From the NCBI GenBank assembly GCA_037447605.1, contig CM074804.1, positions 2,224,960 through 2,288,959 on the forward strand: 64,000 bases of DNA. Direction: 5' to 3'. Position numbers and translations under genes: made by a program. This stretch comes from Zygnema circumcarinatum. Lineage: Eukaryota; Streptophyta; Zygnematophyceae; Zygnematales; Zygnemataceae. A model generated the notes under the pieces. That model saw nothing but the letters and a program-made list of their open reading frames with translations. It was not told the DNA's origin and did no database searches. Below are positions 9,550 through 21,765 of this stretch, one piece after another (the first letter of the stretch is position 1; every line of letters begins with the position of its first letter).

Positions 9550-12500
9550 ATGGCTGCCATCCGCATCCGCGCCATAGAGCGGGGCGCCGTGCACAGGATC
9601 TGCTCCGGCCAGGTGCGCCGCGCTACCTCTCCCGTCGCTGCTCCTCTTCTTCTCCCTTCTTCTTCTCTCTCTCGCGTCCGCCCTCCTCGCTGCGCTCTAC
9701 TCGGCACTCTCCCCTCTTTATTTTCTCCTTTTTCTTCTCAAATTTATCTTCTCTCCTCTCTCAATTTGCATTCTGTTCTCTCCCCAATTTCTTCATTCCT
9801 CTCTCTCCTTTTTCCCCTCCCCTCTCGTCTCTGCACTTTTCCCTCTTTCTTCTTTACTCTTGTCTCTGTATTTTGTGCTCTCCCTAACTCCCCTCACTCT
9901 TCTCTCCCCTCTCGACTCTCTACTCTCCTCCCTCCCGTTATGTTCCCGTCTTCCTCCTCGCTTCTCTCTTTCCTCCCCTCTCTCGTTTCTTCTCTGCACT
10001 CTCGCTCGTCCTTCTGATTAATTGATCGTAACGCAATCTGGAAAATTCTCCCTTAAAACTGAATTTCAGTGCCAAATGTTGTACGTGCATTCAGTTGTGC
10101 TGTATGCTAGCGCCCAAAACTTGCAGCTGGAAGATATGGGCTCCTCATTGTCCCACCATTCAATTAGTGTCCTTTTAATTCAGGTGCTGGTGCATGCACT
10201 TTAAGCATGGGTGAAAAGCTACAGCCTTATTTTTCTGACCTTTAGTTCTTTACTTCCAGTGTGAATGAAGAGTTGAGTCGTTCGATTATAAAATAAATTG
10301 CTCTACCACACTGTCAAAATTAAACAAGAAGAGGTGACGGACTAAAGGGGAAAGGGGGCGGGCTTATCGCTGCCTGAGGCAGGTCGTGTTGGACATGGCT
10401 ACCGCTGTGAAGGAACTTGTGGAGAACAGCCTCGATGCTGGAGCGACCAACATTGAGATTCGGCTGAAGGAATGCGGAGCCGAACTTATCGAAGTAGCAG
10501 ACAATGGATCTGGCGTCTCACCTGACAATTATCAGGTGCTGTCTTGGGTCTTTGCGACCTGTGTTCTTGAAACCCCTTGCCATATGCCATCCCTCTCTCT
10601 CTCTTTTCTCTATCTCTCTCTCTCTCCCCCTCTCTCTCTCTCTTTCTCTCACTCTCGCTCTCTCTCTCTCTCCCACTCTCTCATACTTCTCTTGGTTTGC
10701 ATGGTTACCTCGTCAAGGGAGAGTCATTATCTCGCATGATGCCACAGTCAGAATGTGAATGCAAAACCTGATGGTTTGCTGTACCACTCACGCTCCGCAG
10801 GCTCTAACACTCAAGTACCATACCTCGAAGATCTCTGATTTCTCCGATCTCCAGACCCTCTCTTCCTTTGGCTTTCGCGGTGAGGCCTTGAGCTCCTTGT
10901 GCGCCCTCTCCGACGTGACCATCACCACTCGCACAAAGAACGAGGCCGTGGCAGCTCGGCTCGAGTTCGACCACTCCGGCCGGCTCATCTCGCAGGCCAG
11001 TGCAGCGCGGGCAGTCGGGACCACTGTGGCAGTGGCCCGCCTGTTTTCTCCTCTGCCCGTACGCTACAAGGAACTTCAGCGGAATGTAAAGCGTGAATAT
11101 GGCCGCCTGGCGGCAGTTCTGCAGGTAGGTATGTACTGTGCCTTGGAGGGGCTAAGAGATCGTGGTCATGTCGGATTTGGGTATGGGATAAATCGTGCAA
11201 AGGGGTTGAGATAAAGGCAAGAGTAAGGCAAGAAAGTGGGGAGAGGATCGACAATAGGAGATATCACTGAGGGGTTCTAACCGGCTGGCTTGGATGAGAT
11301 TGTCTTTGGAGGAGCAATTTTGTGTAGTTGGGGATGTTTGAAGGGGTTGATTGAAACGCCGAAATGCAATTATTCTCAATCATAGTTGGAATTTTGTCTA
11401 TTTGGAATGTCAGGCATATGCTCTGATCGCTTCTGGAGTTCGGCTAGTCTGCACCAATCAGACGGGCCGTAGTGGCCGCACCACGCTTGTGCAAACGCAG
11501 GGTTTTGGCACCCTTCGCGACAACATTGTGACAGTGTTTGGCAGCAAAACAGCTGCCTGCTTAGAGCCTGTCGGCGCAGAGGTCGCAGAGAACTGCAGGT
11601 TGTCCGGCTTTGTTTCCAAAGCCGGCGCGGGTTGTGGGAGAGCATCGGGAGACCGCCAGTTCTTCTACCTCAATGGCCGCCCAGTTGATCTCCCACGTGC
11701 CAGCAAGCTCATCAACGAGGTGTACAGGTTGGAGGCTGCCTCTCCCATTTCCTGCTGTTCAGGAATGCAGCACAATCCACTCTCGTACTCATTCAAATTT
11801 AAGCGTGTGTTATGCTGGGCAGGGCCTTCAATTCCCTCCAGTTTCCCATGGCTATTATCAATTTCACATTGCCCACCGACTCGTACGATGTTAATTTGAC
11901 ACCGGACAAACGCAAGGTGATGCTGCATGCGGAAAGCGCCCTCATGGCAGCCCTCAAGCATGCCCTGGAGAAGGTCTATGCGTCGGACTCCTGCTTGTAT
12001 TCAGTGAAGGAGTTTAAAGGAACATCCAAGCGGTTGAGCGGGTCGGCGGGGCTGGATATGGAATTAGGCACACAGAGCAAGCGGAAGCATGCAGCTGTTG
12101 AAGAATCAAGCGAGGAAGATGATGATGATGCGGCGGATGCCTTAGCGGGAGAAGCGGAACTGCCAGAAAAGAACGAGCTGTCGTCGGAAGCTGAACGTGC
12201 CATGCATGGTGAAGAAGGGCATAACCAGATGGTCAGCACGCAGGTAATGGCTGTGGAAGGAGTTTGGAGAAGTCATCATAGAGAAGGAGAACGTGGGATA
12301 TCGCACGAGGATGAGGGGTTAACTGAATCTCTTAAACGCAATGAAGAAGGCATGCTGGACAGAGGCACAGCGGCTGAAGAAAATGTCGTAGAGGGGGGTC
12401 TGCTTGAAGAGCAGGGTTGTCAAGGGAGAGTTCGAGAGGAGGGAGGGGAGGGGGGGGGTGAGTTGAAGCCAACGTCGGTGATAGATCTAAAGGAATTTTC

Positions 12501-15500
12501 CTTACTTCAGAAAAGGGATTCAGGAAACAACAGAAGAGTAGATGATAAGTGGTCCAACGTCGCGGGAAAGAGACCGTGGGGCGTAGAGGAAGGTGGTCCT
12601 CCACGCAAAGCAGCGAAGGTGCAAATGTCGCTCAAGCAATTTGTGATGAAAAAGGCAACCGTTGGAGAGGATGGGAGCGCTGAACATGAGGGGAAAGAAG
12701 GACGTACGTCGTCAGATGATGGTGTGCGGGGTGGCTTGAAACCGGAAGAAGATAGGCTGTTAGAAGGTAGGGCGATGAACGGCAGCGATTGTTCTATCCT
12801 TGTGGAGGATGGAGTTCGTGAAAAAGGTGGAAAGGGAGATAGGAACGAGCACTTATGTGCCTCTGAGATGGAGAAAGACCCTGCAACACCCCCTGAGATT
12901 GGAGGCAGTGTCAGGTCAAAGGGCATTGAGGAGAGGGGCGGGAGCATGGAGGAAACGCATGCGGATACGACTGCTGTTGCTGACTCGCAACATAATGAGG
13001 GCGATCTGGAAGTGCTGGAGGTGGTTATGGCTGACAAAAAGAGTTCACAGGCAGAAGATGTCGTGGTGAAGTTTGACATGGAGCGGTTACGTCAAGTGCG
13101 GAGGAGCGCATCTTTTCGACCTGACTTCTGCTTTCAAGACCGCCAAGGCAGTGCGAGAAAGAAGCGGCGAAGGTGGGTCACGCATTGTACATTGATTCAG
13201 CAAACTCTTGTATTGAAGCATGTTTTGGGGTTCCGAAGCTGATGAATCATTGTCGTCCGTATGTCCGCACAAAGAATAAAAAATCGGTGCAGGAGGTCAA
13301 AGGAGTTCTTGTGGTGTGCAAGGAGCAAATTGGGGTTGTTTTCCTTGGCATCGACGGCTGAGATTTCTCAGCAACTGTCTGTCAGATTGTACTCCGCTGC
13401 CACGTTGGACCCCGGCATGTCCGACAAAGAAGCAGCGTTGGCAGCCGCTGCAAGAGAGCTCGAGCGGCGGTTCAACAAGGCAGACTTCAAACGGATGCAG
13501 GTGGGTAGTACTGCACTACTACATTGCTTACAGAAACTGAAGTGGGCTGCTTACATGCAAACCCGCTCTGTTCCGTGCAACACGTGACTGGCAAAGCACT
13601 TCTGTGACTCGAGAAAGCGTTGAGGCAATGGATAGATGAGCTTCTTGTTTTCTATCGCTGTACTTTCGTTGGGCCTGGTTGAAAGTGGTGATGTTGCCAG
13701 AACTGGAGGTTTAGTGGCAAAATGGAGGGTTGTCAGCAGAGCGAATAGTTCTAGCATCTGATAGTGAGTACGTGTTTCCTACCTACGGATCTGAACAGGT
13801 GATTGGGCAATTCAACCTTGGATTTATTCTAGGGCGCATCAACACTGACTTGTTCATCGTTGATCAGGTTTTGAACAAAATCCTTTGCCAAAGCCGTCAA
13901 CCAAGCGTGCAGTGTTGCAGCTTGAAATATCTATGTTTTAAACTCCCCTTGGAGTTTTCTTTCTATGGTTTCTAGGCGCTATGTTCACATACATGTTCTG
14001 TCTGTGTTGTTGAAACCGAAGGGACAATGTTGTAAAATAAGCGTGTGTCGAAGGTCGATAGAGTTCCGTGTGACTCTAAATTTTCTGTTGTGTCGGAGCG
14101 CAGCATGCCTCGGATGAGAAGTACAACTTTGAGCGCTTATCGCGGTCCACAGTGTTGAATCGGCAGCCCCTTCTTCGGTGTGTGGTGCCCCTATATTCTT
14201 CCCCTTGCTTTAAAGCTCTTGTTTCTTGCAGCTCTGAAGTGGGCTTCATCCTACAGCAGGGTAGACGAGTGAATTTATGCATAGCAATGTTGGGTGGTTC
14301 AACAGGCCCTTGCCTTTAGAATTAACTGCTTCAGAGGAGATCACGGTGTTATCGCACATGGAGACCTTCAGGTAAGAGGCACAAATTACGGTGATGCTCT
14401 TCGTTGGAACAAAAGATATGGAAGACGATATGACAAACCATTCTAAATGTCGTTTCCTTCCAATCTGTGTCATTCCAATTCGGCAGTAGGAGGTCCAGTC
14501 TGTGTACTTATTCATAACTTGTAGTTGACCTTCATCGAATGACACTGAATGCTGTGCGCTCTTCCAGACGGAACGGATTTGACTTTATGGAGGTCCCCGA
14601 CGCTCCGTCCGGGCGACGATTGCGGCTCACTGCTGTCCCGTTTAGCAAAAATATCACCTTCGGAATTGCTGGTATGTTGGAAAGGCTTGATTGAACCTAT
14701 CTGTGGACTTGCTCGAGTATCTCTTGATTGCAGATAGAGAAGACGCGAAATGTATGATTTTCCTTCTTTGAACTCTCCTACGTTTGTTGTTATTTGCAGA
14801 CGTCCAGGAGCTCATTTCCATTCTGGCAGACGAGGCCGCTCCCCTCCCCAAGAATGACGGAAGTGCGATGGAGAACGATGAAGCAGCCCTTCACGAAGAT
14901 GGAGAGACAAACTCTCTCGCAACCTTGCATTGTTGCAGTGACCAATGCCATGATGAGTCAACCGTTGACCCTTGTACCAATGCCACCAAGGAGGCCCATA
15001 CTGTGGAGTGCACGGTGGAAGACAGCAGGTCGTGCCAAGTCATTGGAGAGGCGGGCTCGCAGTTGAGTTGTGAGGGGGAATCAAACGGCAAGCAGAGGTT
15101 TGATTTTTCTCAGACCCAACCAACGTTGCGAGAGAGAGACGGGGAGAGAGAGGAGAGGGGAGAGGGGACCCCCCCGCAGCGGCGGCGGTCTATCTCTGCT
15201 TCGGCGGAGGAGGGTGGTCGGCGGCCGTCCCGCGTGGCAGCCATGCTCGCCTCGCGAGCATGCCGCGCATCCGTCATGATCGGCACAGCTCTCAGCGCAT
15301 CGCAGATGCGGAAGGTAAGGTACCCACTCACTCACCGTGGCGGGGGGGGGGAATGGGACATGTGATGGCAACTTCGGAAAGCTATTGAGAGGGGCATCGG
15401 AGAGGTTGGGATGGCATGTACAGTAGGTCCGAAGGCTTCTGTTGGGCCGAGTCTCTTTTTTTCTGGGTCGGACTTTTGAACGTAGTCTCGGCAGAGAGCT

Positions 15501-15645
15501 GCTGCACTGACTGACGGGAGGATAACTTGCGGTGGATGTGCAGATTCTCCGCCAGCTGGCGGACCTGGACTCGCCATGGAACTGCCCCCACGGGCGGCCC
15601 ACCATGCGCCATTTGGTGGACCTCGCTGGCCTGAAGGGGCGGTAA
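9550..15645 (+). CDS. PMS1: DNA mismatch repair protein PMS1 (MutL family, PMS2-type endonuclease subunit)
   Basis: Twelve exons close in phase: 9550-9612, 10383-10535, 10801-11124, 11414-11727, 11823-13172, 13386-13500, 13799-13867, 14104-14177, 14306-14371, 14568-14671, 14800-15314, 15544-15645; 1082 aa. The N-terminal GHKL ATPase shows [19 protein letters not shown] and [10 protein letters not shown]. The transducer domain contains [20 protein letters not shown]. Exon 5 carries a long acidic linker ([14 protein letters not shown]), making the protein longer than Arabidopsis PMS1 (about 920 aa). The C-terminal dimerisation/nuclease domain has [10 protein letters not shown], the metal-binding [21 protein letters not shown] and [11 protein letters not shown]. 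In eukaryotes this protein pairs with MLH1 in the nucleus and nicks DNA during mismatch repair. All catalytic motifs are present, so it looks functional. Confidence 0.96.
9613..10382 (+). other. PMS1 intron 1, strongly pyrimidine-biased
   Basis: The first about 400 bases of this intron are almost pure C/T on the + strand (CTCTCC, CTTTTTCTTC runs), which creates long low-complexity open frames on both strands. These are not genes. The remainder to the acceptor at 10382 is ordinary AT-rich intron. Confidence 0.7.
10590..10685. repeat. (CT)n microsatellite in PMS1 intron 2
   Basis: Interrupted TCTC dinucleotide tract between exon 2 (ends 10535) and exon 3 (starts 10801) of PMS1. It is a simple sequence repeat without coding potential and would be length-polymorphic. 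Confidence 0.85.
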
Positions 15646-16208
15646 GCGGGCCGGAGGGCTGCGGCAAGTGGGAGAGGCAGCGGCATGCCAAGGACCCTGA
15701 AAAAAATGTGTAATTTTTTTGTTCAGGTTATTTTCACATTAGAGCTAGTAGCAGCAGCCGGCAGTTCTGGCTGCTGCGTTTGAACTATGAGCTAAAGGTG
15801 ATGGGAAACGACATGGCCTGGCCCCATGACCCATTGTACAGCACCTTCACACCATCCACGCTTTGCCTCATCACGCAAATGCTCGCTTCCGTGCTTGGTG
15901 CGTTAGTCCTTTGAGAGCCTCCACTCGCCACTCCCATCATCGCCATTTTCATCGATGCTCTCGTTCTGGCGTCGCGCTGGCCCGCCTCAAAGGTTGCAGC
16001 ACTCGAGTTGAGGAAGGGAGGGGACCGCAGCTTCACGCACTCGGCGGTTGCCGCACCCGCACGCGGCTGGCGGCCGGTCGGAGTGTGCAGACACTCGCAC
16101 AGGCTCGGTCCACTCTCAGCCAGGACGCGGGACTTCAGTCTTAGGGATACGATATCCCTTATTTGATGATGCCTGTGCATAGCTCAATGGCCCGTCCGCG
16201 ATGGGCAG

Positions 16209-16254
16209 GCCATCATGCCATCATGCACTTATGCCATCATGCCATCATGCCCAT
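16209..16254. repeat. Short tandem repeat of ATCATGCC units
   Basis: About five imperfect copies of an 8-9 bp unit (CATCATGC, one interrupted by CACTTATG) in GC-rich intergenic DNA. No function is apparent. Confidence 0.75.
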
Positions 16255-16694
16255 TTCCAAACACAATTGAGGATGACGTAACGTCACGCCACGTCCAATC
16301 GCACTGCAGCTGTCGACTGGCCAATGATTGGCGACCGTCGACGCCACCTGTACGAAACGGAGCGGCGAGGCTGGGCCCGCCGACTGGCTGATTGCCTGCG
16401 CACAGTTCCGTCTTTCCATGCCCCCTACACGCTCCAGCCTGAACCCCTGCCTTACCCGTACGGTGTGGTACGGCCGCGAGGGTTTTGAGCCGCCTTGGAA
16501 GCCATTTGAGGCCAATCGAGGCGCCGTCGAGGAGTGAGGGCGCCGCCGCGAGGAGGGAGAGAGGGAGGGACCCGCCATGGGCTCCGCCGGCCCTGCAGGG
16601 CAGCGGCGGCCGATTGGACCGCGCGCGGGCGACTTGATCGTTCTGCGCCGCTTCATATCACCAATATGCAGTGACTAGCCTCGTCGACTCGGCG

Positions 16695-17153
16695 ATGGCG
16701 CCGCAGAACTTGCCAGGAGCTGCCTTGTGAGTACTTGCACTTTCGTCACTTTCTGCAAGATTTTGCTTCATCGTCCAGCGTTTTCCAAGGACGTCTGCCC
16801 AAGAGGTGCACTTATTGCGATCGTATATTGAATTGTTACGATAGCAGTCGGTCTTTATTGTGGTTTCTGGCTTTTCAAGATATTTTAAGTTATTTTGAGG
16901 GATTGTGTCATGGATGATGTCCTGGATAGTGTTACGGCATGTGGTATCTGGGGCTGATAGCAGTTCGCTGCTCTGATCGGCACCGTCGAAAACATAGCCA
17001 AAAGGATGTTCTGGGCCAGATGCGACGTGGTCTGGGTCTTTGCAACCCTCTCTCACTACTAATGCTGGCCCACACTCTATGCGCAGGTGCTTTCTGATAC
17101 TTTCATCTCCCGCGGTGAAAGTGCAGAACTTCTTCCGAGACAACTTTTGCTGA
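16695..17153 (+). CDS. Candidate two-exon microprotein, unrecognised
   Basis: ATG at 16695 starts MAPQNLPGAA and reaches a good GTGAGT donor at 16727. The acceptor at 17086 (GCGCAG) continues in frame as CFLILSSPAVKVQNFFRDNF to a TGA at 17151-17153, giving 32 aa with a hydrophobic centre and a basic/aromatic end. The splice sites are good, but such a short frame can arise by chance, and it could instead be an upstream ORF of a longer transcript ending near the AATAAA at 18690. It matches no family I know. Confidence 0.2.
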
Positions 17154-19774
17154 AGTTCGCCCACACTTTCATGATCATTGTGAGTTCAGCGAGGTCGCAG
17201 ATTATAATGCATTTCCTCTCGCTTGCTCGACTCCTTCCTGCTGCGTCTTCGATACCATATGAGCTGCTTTCATGTCGCTGCTCGACAATTGTTTCCACTA
17301 TTACGCCTGTTTGGATGAGTTGCCTTTGCCTGTCTTATTTGCCGAAGTGCAGCACGTTCCCACCCCGGGCAGCCGTAGTTAATCAAATGCAGTGCTGCCC
17401 TAGGAAAGTGCGAGAGAAACAACAATTGTGCACCGTGTTGCAGGGCGAGAGCTTCTCTCACTTTTTCTCTGTGTCTATTTGTGCACAAATAAGTACTCAT
17501 GTGCGGGATGGCAGGCTCGTGTCTTTTTCAGCAGTGGTGTTACCGGCATGTCTAAATTAGGATATTAACTTTCGGCATTACTATATGCTGGTATGTTTGA
17601 TGAAGTATTTTTTAGGCTATTAGACTTTCTTTTCACTTTATCTCTTGCTAGTTTGTTTGTGCTGATGGAGTTTGAGAACTATCGTGCAGGCTTGGAGCTT
17701 GGGGGTTTTGGATCGCTCGAATTATGGAGAATGGTGGAAATTGACTGCGTGTCATCAGGTAGTCGAGGCGATGCAATCACACAAAAACTCCCCACCCTTT
17801 GACATTTGCTGACAGAACTAGTTTGCTGTATCTGCCACTCTTGCTGTATCTGCCACTCGACACCTTCGAGTAGGCTGTTTTCTGTGCATTTTATTGTTTT
17901 GTGTCTGTTTAGCTCTCCTATTGGTGGCATTCACAGTATTTTTCTAACTTGGGATCAGTTTGTTTGAGGTTTACTCAATGCTAACAACGGGTGATTACGA
18001 AAGAGCTTATTTTTTTGCTCCATTGCAGTGCCAACAAACGTGTTTTTATCTCCTGTTTGGTTCTTAAAGCTCTTGCATTAATAATATTGGGTGAAAAGTA
18101 GGCGTTTTAACACTGAAGTGTGCATCACTGGGACCCTTGCTTTCGTTGTTTGGAGTGAGGCTTGATCGATAGTATCGAGGTGGCAGTGGCAGCTCCTGTG
18201 TATGATGAGTAAATGAAAAATCCAACGCCTAATTTCATTGAGGAATGTCAACGAAGAGCTTTTTAACCCTGACACAGGGATGACCGCTGCCACCTTTGTC
18301 TCTCCTCCTTTTTTTCTGTCACATTTCTTGATGCATGGGATCGCGGATGTCCACTTGTCACGGTCGTGCTACCGCCCTTTGTATTATTGTGAAGTCTAAT
18401 CGATGGCATTCTAAATGTCATCAATTGAAGTCGTTACGCTTGCGCGTGATGAGTGTGGGAAAGCTGTTTGAGACCTCGTTTATGATTGTTGCAGAGTGCG
18501 GTGTTCTGATGCGCCGGGGCTATCTGTGTCCGCTTGGTGTGCAGGTGAAAGGAAGTGGTGAGAGGGCGAACTTCGGAGCTGCTGCCCGGGCGTCTGTTGA
18601 TGTGGATAGATTTTTTATTCAAGACTGTAGACAACATTTTCCCCACTTTTCTTGCTTGTAGAAATGCGATTGTACAAATTGATGTACAAATAAATACTAC
18701 ACAAGTCTTCTTCTGCTTGATTTTTTTTGAGAAAGCAGTTTTTGTTCAATACACTTATAAAATCAATTGAACACCGAACAATTAACTACGTCGTCCTTAA
18801 TTCAGTTACTCTGTCCACAACTAGGATATGAGATTTTCGCAAATAGCACCGAACACGTTTAAATTCTGCCCGCCACAATTATCTGATGCTTCACCGCGCT
18901 GTGCCTAACGGTAGTCATCGGCCTGCTCATAGTTGAACGGCTACAATCCATCTGTTCGACTGCAGAAGTGGAATCCATATCTAATCCGACAATATTGAGA
19001 AATAAAACTTCTCTTCGAGCATTTTCCTTGTTCGTCTCTCCTTAACGAAAATTCCCCTTCATTTACCATGATGCATTTGTCAATGTCCATTTTATAATAT
19101 CGTCCAGATAAGACGACTGCCGCATTTTGAATTTTCTCACTTCATTTTCTAAACTCTCATATCTTAAAAAATTCGAGTGTTGAAGATCAATGTCTAATTG
19201 CATTGTAAATGTGTACGTATTGACAAATTTAGTACAACTCGGCCTGTTGCATTTTGAGACAGTGTTCGGCGCTCTTTGTTCAACTTTCAATGGCCGAAAT
19301 CACTAAACGTTCATGTTTTCTCCCTGCTCATTTTCTCTACTCGTCAACAGTGTTCATTACGACATATCGTCAATTTTTTTAGGAAACTGATGCTTAAATA
19401 ATTTTTTATTTTCGAGACAACACAAATAATGATTTTGATGCAAGCGCACATTTCAGGAAGCTCAGCCAGATACAAAACTTCAAAACTTCAAACAAAACTT
19501 CAAAACCTCACTTCAGTCATTTCAAGGAATTAGATTAAAGATTTCACAGTAGAATAAAAAAACCGACACAGGTTGATTGTTCACGAGCGGGTAATCAGGT
19601 AAAAAATATCATTAAGCGGTGCAAGCTTTTTATTGATTGTTGTGCCACTGTCAGCGCAACATTTAGTCTATAACATGTCGTTTTACTCAAAAAAAGAACA
19701 ATGAAGGGACAAAACTTGTGCGTGTTGACTTGCAAGACGCTCTCTGGAACTTTCGCTTTGACGCCTGCTGAAGT

Positions 19775-21765
19775 CTAGTTGTTGAACTTGCTGAAGCTGG
19801 TGGTGTACTGCAGGGTGGGGTTGGTCGGGTTGGCCGCCGCCGCCGGGTCGCTCATGTTGATACCGTAGAAGTAGATGTAGCCCTGCACACACGCCCACAA
19901 GCGCACGGCAGTGAGAGCTTGCTTCGAAACTGGCATGCTCACCAACTCACGACAGGTATCGGTCCAGAGCAACGAAGGAAACGGTGAGGGCGCAGATGCT
20001 GCCATCGCCACTCACAATTGTCTTGTAGAGCTTGACAATGGCGAAGCCATTGTTATTGCTGGTGTAGTTGTAGAGGGGGGCGATAGCGGGAGGTGGGAGG
20101 TCCGCCTTCGCCGCAATGCCGGACGCGCCGATAGTGAAAAACTTGGTCTTGGGCACCGTCGGGTGGTTGAAGTGCGCCGTGATGTGGTCGTGGCCGTTGA
20201 ACCACAGCTGCGGCCTGCCATGCAAGCCACTCCAAGCATCAAGCACTCGCTTTTCCCCTCCACACGCAGTCTTGGAAACACGTGCAGCATGAGATAGATG
20301 GGCGGTCAGGGTGGTGAGTGTACCTGGTGGTGGCGTCGCTGAGGACGGGCGCGAACTCGGTGTTGAGAGGCAGCACAGGGCCGCCCACGGAGGTCGAGTA
20401 CAGGGGGTGGTGCGACACCACGATGCTCCACTCCACCTCATTGCGCGCCTTCTGGAGGCGGCGCTTCGCCCATGCCACCTCGCCCGCCCTCACATTCGCC
20501 TGCACTCACAACAACTACTTCCGTAGTGAGAAAGGGAGTAAATACATAGAAACACAGCCAAAAGCAACAAGTCAACACCAGCAGCTTAAAAGAGAGGACG
20601 ACAGAGACGAATCGGAATACCTGGCAACCGTAAACCAGCTCATTGGTGTAGTACTTGGACTTGTTGTTGGTGCAGTACGAGTCCAAGTGGGGGGAGCTGG
20701 CAGACCGAGACCCAAACCCAAACACGAAAGAGAGATATTGAGGCTCGAACACAAAAAAAACACAGAAACCTGTAACCACAAGTAATGTGTTCTTGCAAGA
20801 GGGAGAGAGGACAGGAGAGAGGGGAGAGAGTGCACCTGTCGAGCGTGGTGATCTGCACCTTGACGGTGAGGGGGGCCTTGGTCTTGCTGGCGGGCCTGAC
20901 GGAGTAGTAGCGCGTGGGGATGTACCATCGCTGGTTGGGGTCGTAGCTCGTGTACTCCAACTGGGGGTAGATGGAGTGGTCGCCGGGCTTCGAAGGGTCG
21001 TAAGTATCGTTGCTGCCGTACTCGTGGTTTCCGAGCGAGCCGAAGAACCGGACCTGCGGAGGAGGGAGAGCTTCAGGGTGAGAAGCGGGGCACGGTGGGA
21101 GGACGAGAGGGGAGGGCGAGCGAGAGCGAGGAGGGCGAGAGGGAGCGAGAGGGCGGCGAACCGACATTGAGAGAGGGGTGCGTGTAGACGTTGTTGAAGG
21201 AGGTGTCGAACTGCGGGTCGAGCACGCCGAGGGACTTGGAGATGCCGATGTCGTAGAAGTTGTCGCCCGTGTTAATTACGAAGTCGCAGTTCTCACTGCC
21301 ACGTGGTGGATGGAGAGGAGACGGATGTGTGAAGGGAGGGCTGAGAGAATTGGAAATGGCAAGAGAGAGAGAGAGAGGGAGAAAGAGAGAAAGAGAGAAA
21401 AAGGGGTGGAGGGATAGGAGAGCCTCACATGGCGCACTTCGCGCCAAGACCGGCTGCCACGGCCTTCTGCGCCAAGAAGTTGCCCGCCTGCGGGTTGACG
21501 GCCAGCTTCGAGTAGTCGCCGTCTGTACAGAGGAAGTGCACCACGCGTGAGAGAGGCAGATAGAGAAGGAGAGAGAGCCACAAGCAGAACGAGGGGAGCA
21601 TGAAAGCATACACACAGAGCAAAAGGAATACAACCCACCTGGGCCCCAGCCCCAGTCGCCAATAACGCCGAACACGGTGGGGTTGTACGCCGTCACCGCC
21701 ATGGCTGCCGGCATGGCGGCAAAGAGAACCGCCACCATGCAGAGGAGGGCCGACACGGGCGCCAT
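19775..21765 (-). CDS. Purple acid phosphatase, low-molecular-weight (metallophosphoesterase) type
   Basis: Eight exons close in phase on the minus strand: 21765-21639, 21522-21429, 21295-21166, 21053-20836, 20696-20621, 20499-20324, 20214-20016, 19882-19775. The protein starts with a signal peptide (MAPVSALLCMVAVLFAAMPA). The metal-binding motifs appear in order: GDWG, GDNFYD, GNHEYG, VVSHH and NGHDH. The total of about 340 aa fits the single-domain plant PAP17/mammalian TRAP-like class that hydrolyses phosphate monoesters with a dinuclear Fe-metal centre in secreted or vacuolar compartments. An alternative reading through the 20015 donor gives no consistent frame; splicing there restores phase. 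The C-terminal exon (GYIYFYGINMSDP to FSKFNN-stop) is less conserved. The gene looks intact. Confidence 0.92.
21360..21406. repeat. GA-rich simple repeat in phosphatase intron
   Basis: A purine run of (AG)n with GAAAGAG units lies on the + strand inside the intron between phosphatase exons 2 and 3, reading as a polypyrimidine tract in the sense direction. It is simple sequence only. Confidence 0.75.

Larger units (their letters stand above)
15646..19774. other. Long gene-poor region between PMS1 and the phosphatase gene
   Basis: I see no recognisable protein gene in these 4.1 kb. The first 1 kb is GC-rich and the part after 18.7 kb is AT-rich. A weak small-gene candidate (16695-17153) and a possible polyadenylation signal AATAAA near 18690 suggest a short + strand transcript may exist. 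The other long frames have no domain-like sequence. Confidence 0.5.

Noticed and set aside
9081-9887. 268-codon open frame with long Ser/Pro/Leu repeats
   Set aside because: It is made of CCCTCT/CTTCTC low-complexity DNA that spans the Kir/PMS1 promoter and PMS1 exon 1 and intron 1 in the wrong frame.
12507-13079. 190-codon Ser/Pro-rich open frame on minus
   Set aside because: It is the antisense shadow of the acidic linker of PMS1 exon 5; no motifs.
19949-20015. Reading phosphatase exon 7 through to a donor at 19949
   Set aside because: It leaves phase 2, which breaks the last exon; the donor at 20014-20015 (GTGAGT) restores phase 0 into GYIYFYG.
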